From positions 1-7,181 of the forward strand of contig JAGCPM010000150.1 of NCBI GenBank assembly GCA_017965685.1: 7,181 bases of DNA, given 5' to 3'. Numbering within the stretch: the stretch's first letter is position 1; each line of letters begins with the position of its first letter. Made by a program: the position numbers and the translations under genes. The stretch comes from Kiritimatiellia bacterium. GTDB taxonomy: Bacteria > Verrucomicrobiota > Kiritimatiellia > RFP12 > UBA1067. Positions 1-6,626 of this stretch are shown in pieces. Below the pieces are notes generated by a model. It saw only the letters and a program-made list of their open reading frames with translations, was not told where the DNA came from and searched no databases.

Positions 1-3000
1 GATCCGGAACTTCGCCCATGGTGGATGGGGCCGGATTCGGTGCCGTTCTTTCGCGGGAGCGACTGGAAGAGCGAGGCGGACTAGCCGCCACCGCGAACGA
101 GCGCGCCCGCCGCGCCCTTGTCTCGATGCGCAAGGATGCCGCGCAGGAGGATGAAGACGCGCTCGTCAACTTCACCGCATACTTTTATCTTTCAGACGGC
201 CCCAAGCCGCGCAACGAAACTCTCGCACGCCTCGGCTTGTCACTGGGTATGAATGTCGTGTCTCCAGGCGACATACGGCGCAAAGCGGAAAAGCTCGCCG
301 AAGAGTTGCGCGGCACGATCGTCGAGAAGGCCGTCAGGAATGGCGATAGCGCCACGGCCCTGGCGCTCATGAAGCGAAAGAACGATCAAGATAAGGCTTT
401 CGATAAACTTATCTCCAGCGCCACAGCGGAGGGCGGACGCCTTACGCACCTTGGCGTCGGCCAGATCAACTCTCTGCTCCAACGCCGCGTCGATCAGATG
501 ATGCGCAGTTTCACGGCCGCGTCGCTTGCCGACATGGAGCGCGAGACCGGGCTTGATATCGCCAAAGAGATTCTTGAGAACGATCCAAACGCCTTCGACC
601 CGAAGCCCGCTTCTCTCTCGTCGTCGAATGTGGCTACGGGGGAAGAAGTGGAGTCGGGTGAAGTGTCTTCGCCTGAGGATGAAACTTCTCTCACCGATTA
701 CGAGCGCCATCGCCGCGAAGAGGCCCGTAAAGATGCTCTCGCCAAGGTCAAGAAGCTTATCGCCGATGCCAAGGCTCGCGGCGCCGAACGCGCCGAAGAA
801 GCCGGGGAACGCCGCCGCCGCGCCCAGGAAGCCGCCGAAAACGGCGACGGCGCAGGCGATGGTGCGGTGGAGGCGGGTAAAGCGTCTTCGTCCGCAGATT
901 CCTACGCCCCGCAAGATGTCAAGGCTGATTTCAAGTCAAAGGAGGAGTTCGCGGCCTTCCTGCGCGTCTGGGCGGCCGACCGCTTCCGCCGCGAGCATGG
1001 CATGTCCACTCTCGCTCAAGCCGAGCAGGATAAACTTTTCGCGGAGTTCTACCGCATCACCGTCCGCAAGGAGCTTTCGGACCTCGCCGACAAGCTGCTC
1101 GCGCCGCGCGGAGCACGTGCGCATGTCAACCGCCGGCTCCAGGAGCTTGAGAAGGGCGTCCGTCCCAACACCATCGAGCGCATCTCCGCGTCCCTTTTCG
1201 CTTTCATCAACGCCGCGGCGATACGCGAGAGCCGCGTCGAACTCGTCAAGGCGTTCAAGAAGAGAATCAAAGAGACATACGCAAAGGGAAAGCTTTACGA
1301 AGAATTGAAACTTGATTCCGACCGGCGCGTGACCGGCTGGGTCGAGGAGGCGGCGCGATACATCTGCCACGTGTGCGACCTTTCCGTGAAATCTCTGGAC
1401 GGCAAGCCTTCCCAGCTGGAAAAGGAACGCAGCCGTCTTCAGAAGATTATCGACCGGCGCGAGAAGGTGTACGAAGACTCCGGCAAGAAATTGGCCTCCG
1501 CGCAGAAGGAAGACATGGAGACTAAGCGCGCCTACGCGAAACTCGCGCTTCTTGAGAAGTACGGCGCGATGACATCCCTCATGCCCGGACAAATCCTCGA
1601 TCTCCAGCAGGAGGCCGAAGAGTATCTGAAGTCTAAGGCTGCGGAGCTCGATGCTCGCTGGGCCAAGTCGCGCGAGAAGGAGAGCTCCATCATCAAACGT
1701 CTCGCGCGCGCAATCGTCACGCCCGACGGACAGCGCTACGAGAAGAAGGGTTGGCTCAATGGACGGCTCTTCGACGCCCTGAACGGGCTTCTCCGGTTGC
1801 GCCTGAAACATCTGACGCGTTTCGCGTCCGACAAGGCGCGCGAGGATGCCGAATCCGCCATAAACGAAATCATCGTGGAGCTGGGCAATGGCGAGACCGC
1901 CTACAACCGTGCGCTCCAGGACGACTGTCGGGCGTTCTTCGCCGGACTTGCGCAGATATTCCAGAGGCCGGACGGCGGCGCGGACAACGCGGCCATCAAG
2001 CGTTATCTCGAACGTATGGACGAGAAGATTCCGGCCGAACTCGCGGAGAAGATATCTCTCCAAGGCTATGGCCGCACAATGACCCACGGGCAGCTTCTCC
2101 AGCTCCTGGTTTCCCTCGAGCAGAAGTCCTACTCGAACGCCATCGTCTGGAACGGGCGCGAGGGGCAGGCTGAATTTATCCTTTCGGCGGAGTACGAGAA
2201 CGCTGACGGCATAATGGAGAAAGTCGTATCCTCCGAGGATCTCCGCTTCATAGAGTGGCTGCGCGCCTTCTACGCCGCCAAACGCGAAGTGCTTTCACCT
2301 GTCATGGAGCGCATGACCGGCCAGCCGGTCTACTCCCCGGATCCGCTTTACGCGCCGGTGAAAATATCGATGGAGGATCGCGTCCGGGGCCTGCACACGG
2401 ATACTTCCGCCCGCTGGGACCCCATTTCCGCCGTCATGTCCCGCCGCGTCGAAACGTTGCGCGACTTCGACGAGGGCGCATCTATTGTCGGCATGTTCTT
2501 CGATCGCTCGAACGAAACAGCCAAGATCCTCGCATGGGCGGAGCGCGGCTCTCTGCTTCGCGCAATCTTTACATCGGTCGAAGTTCAGGGCGCAATCCGC
2601 CGCGCCTTCGGCAACGGCGAACTGTCGAAGATCCTTACGCAGCTGGAAGCCACCTTCAATGGAGGCGAATCGCGTCGTCGCTCGCCGGGCGAACTCGCCG
2701 TGGCCGACAAGGCGATAAACTTCACCACTTATGCCTATCTCGGATTCAACCCGCTTTCCGCGCTCAAACAAACGACGAGCTTCACCGTCTGGGCTAATGT
2801 GCTCCCGGGAGGCTTCGGGGACCTTTGGCGGTACATGACGCATTTCGACAAGGAGGTTTTGGCACACCTCAAGGAAACCGATGAATACAAGGTGCGCTAC
2901 GGCAGCGAAGTAGGATCCGGACAAGACCTCGCCACAAAAGGCCTGTACGACAATCCTTCGCTCAATCCCGTCAGCCGCTTCATTTCCGGCGCGGGCATGT

Positions 3001-3785
3001 GGCTTCTGAAAAAAGGCGACTTCGTGCCCGGCGGATGGATCGCGCAGGGACTCTACAAGGACCTGCTCGACAAACACATGTCGGAGGGTATGGAGTTTGA
3101 AGAGGCTGACAGGCTCTCGGTCACGGAGACGTTCAACCTCCTGGAAGAGACCCAGCAGTCGGGACGGACCTACAACACCAACATGCTTGCGATCGAGCAT
3201 GGCAGGGTCGGACGCCTTCTCACGCAGTTCACGACATCGCCGCTCCAGCAGCTCCAGTACGAGACGCAAGCCTGGCGCGAATATCGCGACATGGTGCGCT
3301 ACAAGATGGACGAAAAGCGCATTGCGGAGGCTTTTCAGCGTTGGATGAGGGTTGTCGTCATCAATCACGTTCTGATTCCCGCCGCGATCAATCTTGTGTC
3401 GGCGATGTACAACGCCGCGCTTGGCGGAGAGCCGCCCTGGGAGAAAGACGGCTGGCATTGGACACTTCTGATCGAAGTGTTGCTCGGGCAGTTCTCTCGC
3501 GTGTTTTTCCTCGGCGCTTTCGCGGAGTCCACGCTAAATGCACTCTTCAAGCGCGAGACTCGCATGCGCTCGGTTCTGCCTGTTGAAGGCGCGATAGGCA
3601 TGGGCATGTCCGCGGCGATAACCATACGGGATCTCGCGACTCTGGATTACGACCATCTCCAGAAGGATCTGGAGCGTGCGCTTAAATCCACTGCACCGAC
3701 AAGGATCCCGTACAACCTATACAGGCGGCTGACGGGCGACTCGGACCGCGACCGGAAGGAACGCAAGCGCAATCGCGCTCGATGA
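1..3785 (+). CDS. Giant phage-type polyvalent / internal virion-like protein, 5' partial
   Basis: The frame is open to the left edge. An ATG at 18 exists but has no Shine-Dalgarno, so the true start is probably upstream; residue numbers here count from that ATG (1,255 aa). The stop is TGA at 3783-3785. The protein is mostly charged helix. Residues about 228-275 are an Arg/Glu/Ala-rich coiled coil, followed by a Gly/Ala/Ser-rich linker, and about 465-515 form a second coiled coil. The C-terminal third carries a conserved-looking stretch at 901-920 (NFTTYAYLGFNPLSALKQTT) and another at 1065-1077 (GRLLTQFTTSPLQ). Hydrophobic, possibly membrane-inserting segments follow near 1111-1135, 1148-1175 and 1187-1205, then a very basic tail. 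This architecture resembles the large polyvalent-protein-associated (LPD) and internal ejection proteins of tailed phages, which enter the host with or guide phage DNA. No catalytic motif was recognised. The coding region is secure; the functional call is by resemblance only. A prophage or phage-derived island is inferred, but no other phage gene is visible. Confidence 0.75.
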   Translation, partial: SGTSPMVDGAGFGAVLSRERLEERGGLAATANERARRALVSMRKDAAQEDEDALVNFTAYFYLSDGPKPRNETLARLGLSLGMNVVSPGDIRRKAEKLAEELRGTIVEKAVRNGDSATALALMKRKNDQDKAFDKLISSATAEGGRLTHLGVGQINSLLQRRVDQMMRSFTAASLADMERETGLDIAKEILENDPNAFDPKPASLSSSNVATGEEVESGEVSSPEDETSLTDYERHRREEARKDALAKVKKLIADAKARGAERAEEAGERRRRAQEAAENGDGAGDGAVEAGKASSSADSYAPQDVKADFKSKEEFAAFLRVWAADRFRREHGMSTLAQAEQDKLFAEFYRITVRKELSDLADKLLAPRGARAHVNRRLQELEKGVRPNTIERISASLFAFINAAAIRESRVELVKAFKKRIKETYAKGKLYEELKLDSDRRVTGWVEEAARYICHVCDLSVKSLDGKPSQLEKERSRLQKIIDRREKVYEDSGKKLASAQKEDMETKRAYAKLALLEKYGAMTSLMPGQILDLQQEAEEYLKSKAAELDARWAKSREKESSIIKRLARAIVTPDGQRYEKKGWLNGRLFDALNGLLRLRLKHLTRFASDKAREDAESAINEIIVELGNGETAYNRALQDDCRAFFAGLAQIFQRPDGGADNAAIKRYLERMDEKIPAELAEKISLQGYGRTMTHGQLLQLLVSLEQKSYSNAIVWNGREGQAEFILSAEYENADGIMEKVVSSEDLRFIEWLRAFYAAKREVLSPVMERMTGQPVYSPDPLYAPVKISMEDRVRGLHTDTSARWDPISAVMSRRVETLRDFDEGASIVGMFFDRSNETAKILAWAERGSLLRAIFTSVEVQGAIRRAFGNGELSKILTQLEATFNGGESRRRSPGELAVADKAINFTTYAYLGFNPLSALKQTTSFTVWANVLPGGFGDLWRYMTHFDKEVLAHLKETDEYKVRYGSEVGSGQDLATKGLYDNPSLNPVSRFISGAGMWLLKKGDFVPGGWIAQGLYKDLLDKHMSEGMEFEEADRLSVTETFNLLEETQQSGRTYNTNMLAIEHGRVGRLLTQFTTSPLQQLQYETQAWREYRDMVRYKMDEKRIAEAFQRWMRVVVINHVLIPAAINLVSAMYNAALGGEPPWEKDGWHWTLLIEVLLGQFSRVFFLGAFAESTLNALFKRETRMRSVLPVEGAIGMGMSAAITIRDLATLDYDHLQKDLERALKSTAPTRIPYNLYRRLTGDSDRDRKERKRNRAR

Positions 3786-3801
3786 TCGGGCAACAACTTT
3801 C

Positions 3802-3848
3802 GCGGCGCGTCTTCGGTTTTCGGTCTCCCCGTCGATGCGCCGCTTTTT
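3802..3848 (+). terminator. Intrinsic terminator of the giant gene
   Basis: A 10-bp stem pairs 3802-3811 (GCGGCGCGTC) with 3834-3843 (GATGCGCCGC). It has one G-T wobble and a 22-nt loop that can itself form a small CGG/CCG pairing. Five T follow at 3844-3848. It begins 17 nt after the TGA of the giant gene, as expected for a rho-independent terminator, and it separates that gene from the promoter at 3900. Confidence 0.75.
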
Positions 3849-3903
3849 CATGCCCTCTTTTGGACAGGGGGATTGTTTTTCACAGCCCGAAATACCCGCT
3901 TGA

Positions 3904-3922
3904 CAAATCAAAGCGCGATTTG
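3904..3922. promoter_or_regulatory. Inverted repeat in the promoter spacer, possible operator
   Basis: CAAATC (3904-3909) and GATTTG (3917-3922) form a perfect 6-bp inverted repeat with a 7-bp centre. It fills the gap between the -35 and the extended -10. A dimeric repressor bound here would block RNA polymerase. The dyad is short and could be chance, and no regulator gene is visible. Confidence 0.35.
3905..3919. repeat. Direct repeat copy 1, in the promoter spacer
   Basis: AAATCAAAGCGCGAT matches AAATCTAAGCGCGAT at 4044-4058 at 14 of 15 positions. The core CAAAGCGCGA (3909-3918) also occurs exactly at 4062-4071. This copy lies between the -35 and -10 elements. Confidence 0.7.
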
Positions 3923-3946
3923 ATATACTACGCATCGTTCACCCGT

Positions 3947-4106
3947 GGTAGCGGAAAGGAACCCGAAAATCCTGGAAGCGACATGGAAACACCTTGCCGG
4001 CAGGCAAGTCCAGACTGCGGCGGGAAAGACGCGAAAAGTTGTAAAATCTAAGCGCGATACGCAAAGCGCGACAAGATTTAGCTTTTCAAATCCAACCCCC
4101 GCTACC
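3947..4106 (+). ncRNA. Candidate structured RNA with a three-way junction
   Basis: The region is non-coding by eye and lies just downstream of a strong promoter. Complementary segments close it into three helices. P1 pairs 3947-3954 (GGTAGCGG) with 4099-4106 (CCGCTACC), extended by GGA 3958-3960 with TCC 4091-4093. P2 pairs 3962-3965 with 4021-4024, CTGGA 3972-3976 with TCCAG 4009-4013, and CTTGCC 3993-3998 with GGCAAG 4003-4008 around a GGCA tetraloop; it has a 16-nt bulge at 3977-3992. P3 pairs GAAAAG 4033-4038 with CTTTTC 4082-4087 and AAATCT 4044-4049 with AGATTT 4074-4079. The length fits 6S-size RNAs, but I see no signature of 6S, SRP, RNase P, tmRNA or a known riboswitch. It could be an independent small RNA or a structured leader of the tRNA transcript. 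The existence and fold are inferred from pairing only. Confidence 0.5.
4044..4071. repeat. Direct repeat copies 2 and 3, inside the candidate RNA
   Basis: Copy 2 (4044-4058, AAATCTAAGCGCGAT) differs from the promoter copy at one base. Copy 3 is the shorter exact CAAAGCGCGA at 4062-4071. Both lie in the apical part of helix P3, where their GCGC cores (4052-4055 and 4066-4069) can pair with each other. Confidence 0.65.
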
Positions 4107-4118
4107 AAAATTCGCGAT

Positions 4119-4140
4119 GTGTCTGGCTCGCGGGCGACAC
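4119..4140 (+). other. Hairpin just before tRNA-Pro
   Basis: GTGTC (4119-4123) pairs with GACAC (4136-4140). GCT (4126-4128) pairs inside it with GGC (4133-4135) around CGCG, leaving a two-base bulge. No T-run follows, so it is not an intrinsic terminator. It may be a processing landmark between the upstream RNA and the tRNA 5' end, or chance. Confidence 0.3.
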
Positions 4141-4142
4141 GG

Positions 4143-4219
4143 CGGACCGTAGCGCAGCCTGGTAGCGCGTTTGCTTGGGGTGCAAAAGGTCACGAGTTCA
4201 AATCTCGTCGGTCCGACCA
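4143..4219 (+). tRNA. tRNA-Pro (GGG)
   Basis: A full cloverleaf is visible. The acceptor is CGGACCG (4143-4149) with CGGTCCG (4209-4215). The D stem is GCGC/GCGC (4152-4155, 4165-4168), and the anticodon stem TTTGC/GCAAA encloses loop TTGGGGT with anticodon GGG at 4177-4179. The T arm is ACGAG-TTCAAAT-CTCGT. The discriminator is A at 4216 and CCA is encoded at 4217-4219. The C1-G72 pair is the usual bacterial tRNA-Pro identity feature. It reads CCC/CCU codons. Confidence 0.97.
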
Positions 4220-4251
4220 ACAGGCGAAGGAGCCGTGTTAGCAAACCTTGA

Positions 4252-4325
4252 GGTGCGGTGGCCGAGCGGTTAGGTCGCGGACTGCAAATCCGCTTACAGC
4301 GGTTCAACTCCGCTCCGCACCTCCA
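4252..4325 (+). tRNA. tRNA-Cys (GCA)
   Basis: The acceptor GGTGCGG (4252-4258) pairs with CCGCACC (4315-4321), followed by discriminator T (4322) and an encoded CCA (4323-4325). U73 is the hallmark of bacterial tRNA-Cys. The anticodon stem GCGGA/TCCGC (4277-4281, 4289-4293) holds loop CTGCAAA with anticodon GCA at 4284-4286. It lies 32 nt after tRNA-Pro with no promoter between, so the two are probably co-transcribed and separated by processing. Confidence 0.97.
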
Positions 4326-4334
4326 ATTTTTTTG
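4326..4334 (+). terminator. T-run ending the tRNA transcript
   Basis: Seven T (4327-4333) follow one base after the encoded CCA of tRNA-Cys. The GC-rich folded tRNA followed by this run could act as an intrinsic terminator. There is no separate hairpin, so some read-through into the receptor gene is possible. Confidence 0.45.
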
Positions 4335-4367
4335 CCCAAACATGAACCTGGACCTGAGGACTGTCGT

Positions 4368-4373
4368 TATAAT
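4368..4373 (+). promoter_or_regulatory. Perfect -10 box directly before the receptor start
   Basis: TATAAT at 4368-4373 is a consensus -10. At 16-18 bp upstream there is no good -35; the nearest candidates are poor or badly spaced. Transcription would begin near 4380, which is the A of the receptor ATG, so the transcript would have essentially no 5' leader. Confidence 0.5.
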
Positions 4374-4379
4374 GGGTGT

Positions 4380-6611
4380 ATGAAGGCAATTACAACATTT
4401 ATGGTTGTTGCCGTCGCGGCGATGTACGCGACGGCAGGGGAAGAATCGTTGGCAACGAATCGGGTTGAGATTGCCGATCTAGGGACTGTAGTCGTAGAGG
4501 GTAGTGCGCTTTCGAAGTACAGGCCTGAAACGGTGAACGGCGGCACTTTCACCGACTTGCCGCCGGAGAAACTTCCGTGCGTCGTCGATACATTGACCGA
4601 GGATTTCATACAGGAGCACAATCCAACTGACCTTCACGACTTGATGCGTTTCGGTCCCGGAATCGAAACCGGCGGCAAGTCGCTCCTCATACGCCAGCCG
4701 GGAACGTTTACCATCCGCGGCAAGGGCGGCACCACCCCGATGCTGGACGGCGTTCTGCCGATCGGCAGCGGCGCGGGACTTTTCATGGATCCGTTCCTCA
4801 TGGAGCGCATAGAGGTCGTCAAAGGACCCATCGGTTCCCTCAACGGCGGCGGCGGCGCAATGCAGAACGCCTCCGGCGGCGGTGGATCCATAAACCTGTA
4901 CATGAAGAGTGCCAGACTGGACAGGGACGAGATAAACCTTCAGGAAAACACCTCCATTGGCAAGCACACGCAGCGCCATCGCGGTATGGTTGACGCGAAC
5001 GAGACGATTCTGGACGGCAAGGGCGCGGTGCGCGTCGTCGGTACGGCCGACTATTACGAACCGGCATACATCCACGAGGGTTCGCAGAAGGGTGCGCGTC
5101 CGCGCGAATCGTTCGCCGTGGCGCCAAGCTTCATTTTTGAACCCAGCGAGGAGGTCCGGTTCGGGCTCAAGACTATGTTCCAGTATGTAGACCAGCCGAG
5201 CTACATAGGAGTGCCCGTCTGGCGCGGCCGACCGGGCGGAGGATATTCGTGGTACGAGTCTTCGTGCCGCAAGGGCGACCGCTCGAGGTATGAAAGCTTC
5301 ATGTTGAATCCGTGGCTGGACTGGCAGGTTAACGACGACTGGCTCCTAAAGTTCGGCGCAAGCCTCATGGTCAACAGCTGGGAGCAGACGACAAGAGAGC
5401 CGTATGCGGGGACAAGTGGGACAACCCCTGCCGAACGCAGACGTTACCAGAGAGAATTGCAATATTACTACGCACACGGCTACTGGCCTGTGGGCGTCGA
5501 CAATGATGTCACCTTCTATCCAGCGGTAGCCCCCTCCAATCTGCCATGGCCAGCCCACGACAAATACATGGTTTCGGGATTCAGCAAAAGCCATCAACTA
5601 AACCGCAACTACAGCCTGTACGTGCGTTCTATATACGACAAAGACCTCTGGAAGGATGTCGTCAAGAACTCATTCGTGGTGCAGCCCGACTACTACTATC
5701 GCGAATCGAATGGTGGCTTCGGGACTCCAACCTCGCGATACGGGCTGACGGTGCAAGATGCTGTCACATGGGAATGGTTCACGGTCCTCGGCGGCGTCAG
5801 ATACGACCATTTTGAGCAGGAGGCGTACACTTCCGGTGCGAATAGGTTCCACCATGTTTCCGCAGATGCTGTATCTCCCCGCGGCGGACTTTCCGTGCAG
5901 CCTCTAGACTGGCTTGTGTTTTTCGGCAACATCTCTCAGACACGAACCCCAATGCTTGGCATTAGATGCGCTGACGGATCCACCCCGAGCAAGGTTTGGC
6001 GTTCCATGCAGCACGAGGCGGGTATTCGTCTTCGTACGGCGGAGCGACTGTGGCTGTCGGTTTCCGCCTACAGGATCCTGCAGGAGAACACTCCGCAGGT
6101 GGATAATTCCGGACTGATAACGGGCTATGACGGGCGGAACGTTACGCGTGGTGCGGAGATGTCGCTCACAGGCGACATAACGGACGACTGGACTATGATG
6201 GCGATGTATGCATTCAACAAGTACACCGACCGCAATGTCGCGCCGGGAAGTGCGGGTCGCGATTTCGAGCGCGTTCCCGCGCATACGTTTTCGCTGAGCA
6301 CGTCCTACCGGTTCTCGTCAGGTCCTCTTGCCGATATAGTTGTCGGAGGCGGATACCGTTTCCGCTCCATGAGCTATGCTACGATGAGGGGCTCGTTCGT
6401 GCACAAGAACCTACGGTTCGATCCGTCTCACGTGTTCGACATCAATATGTCGATTCCGTTCAAGAAGTTCGGAGGCAGCGAAAACTGGACTCTGACTCTG
6501 GGCGTGAGAAACCTTTTCGGAGAGAAGTACTTCGAGTCCGCCCGGCACTTCTACGAGTGCCTCGTCGGAGAACCGAGAACGTTCGAAATCGGCGTGAGGG
6601 CCAGATTCTGA
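4380..6611 (+). CDS. TonB-dependent outer-membrane siderophore-type receptor
   Basis: The product is 743 aa and complete. TonB-dependent receptors import scarce ligands, mostly ferric siderophores, across the outer membrane using TonB/ExbBD energy. Residues 1-19 are a signal peptide (MKAITTFMVVAVAAMYATA, cleavage after A17-T18-A19). A TonB-box-like DLGTVVVEG lies at 33-41. The plug domain spans about 60-175, with the family motifs FTIRG (110-114), MLDGV (121-125), ERIEVVKGP (142-150) and SGGGGSIN (165-172). The rest is a 22-strand-type barrel rich in alternating aromatic residues, ending in a C-terminal Phe as outer-membrane barrels do; NLFGEKYF near the end is typical. ATG 4380 is chosen because it gives the signal peptide; upstream in-frame sequence runs through tRNA-Cys. 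There is no Shine-Dalgarno at proper distance. The next gene starts 15 nt downstream. The ligand cannot be told from sequence; the ferric-siderophore assignment is by overall resemblance to the FhuA/FpvA group. Confidence 0.93.
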   Translation: MKAITTFMVVAVAAMYATAGEESLATNRVEIADLGTVVVEGSALSKYRPETVNGGTFTDLPPEKLPCVVDTLTEDFIQEHNPTDLHDLMRFGPGIETGGKSLLIRQPGTFTIRGKGGTTPMLDGVLPIGSGAGLFMDPFLMERIEVVKGPIGSLNGGGGAMQNASGGGGSINLYMKSARLDRDEINLQENTSIGKHTQRHRGMVDANETILDGKGAVRVVGTADYYEPAYIHEGSQKGARPRESFAVAPSFIFEPSEEVRFGLKTMFQYVDQPSYIGVPVWRGRPGGGYSWYESSCRKGDRSRYESFMLNPWLDWQVNDDWLLKFGASLMVNSWEQTTREPYAGTSGTTPAERRRYQRELQYYYAHGYWPVGVDNDVTFYPAVAPSNLPWPAHDKYMVSGFSKSHQLNRNYSLYVRSIYDKDLWKDVVKNSFVVQPDYYYRESNGGFGTPTSRYGLTVQDAVTWEWFTVLGGVRYDHFEQEAYTSGANRFHHVSADAVSPRGGLSVQPLDWLVFFGNISQTRTPMLGIRCADGSTPSKVWRSMQHEAGIRLRTAERLWLSVSAYRILQENTPQVDNSGLITGYDGRNVTRGAEMSLTGDITDDWTMMAMYAFNKYTDRNVAPGSAGRDFERVPAHTFSLSTSYRFSSGPLADIVVGGGYRFRSMSYATMRGSFVHKNLRFDPSHVFDINMSIPFKKFGGSENWTLTLGVRNLFGEKYFESARHFYECLVGEPRTFEIGVRARF

Positions 6612-6612
6612 C

Positions 6613-6618
6613 AGGGAG
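6613..6618 (+). promoter_or_regulatory. Shine-Dalgarno of the ABC ATPase
   Basis: AGGGAG sits 8 nt before the ATG at 6627 and just after the receptor TGA. It fixes the ATPase start and supports translation from the receptor mRNA. It also shows that the host uses Shine-Dalgarno sites, which makes their absence before the receptor notable. Confidence 0.8.
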
Positions 6619-6626
6619 ATGACGAC

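Larger units (their letters stand above)
3900..3929 (+). promoter_or_regulatory. Strong sigma-70 promoter with extended -10
   Basis: A perfect TTGACA (-35) lies at 3900-3905 and TATACT (-10) at 3924-3929, with an 18-bp spacer. A TG at 3921-3922, one base before the -10, makes it an extended -10 promoter. The start of transcription is expected near 3935-3938, about 10 nt before the first stem of the candidate RNA. It is the only convincing promoter I see upstream of the two tRNA genes, so it probably drives the RNA region and tRNA-Pro/tRNA-Cys together. Confidence 0.8.

Noticed and set aside
936..3458. Long open frames on the minus strand (936-2087 and 2295-3458)
   Set aside because: They lie wholly opposite the giant + strand gene, are rich in Arg/Leu/Val as expected from the complement of a GC-rich coding frame, and have no recognisable domain or ribosome binding site.
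3853..3880. Second terminator (CCCT / AGGG followed by TTTTT)
   Set aside because: The stem is only 4 bp with a 9-nt loop, and the T-run is separated by six bases. The hairpin at 3802-3848 is far better.
4081..4107. tRNA-like or tmRNA-like 3' end (TTCAAATCC ... CCGCTACCA)
   Set aside because: The bases around the loop do not form a T stem, the ACC is itself paired in helix P1, and the region is too short for tmRNA and has no tag peptide frame.
3945..4241. Open + strand frame across the intergenic region and tRNA-Pro
   Set aside because: It runs through a complete tRNA gene, has no Shine-Dalgarno, and its composition looks random; the region is better explained as promoter, structured RNA and tRNA.
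4248..4379. N-terminal extension of the receptor from TTG 4248
   Set aside because: It would translate all of tRNA-Cys and place the hydrophobic signal peptide inside the protein. ATG 4380 gives a normal signal peptide.
4326..4379. Cobalamin or other riboswitch in front of the TonB receptor
   Set aside because: Only 54 nt separate tRNA-Cys from the ATG, and no conserved B12-box or other aptamer motif is present there or in 3930-4142.
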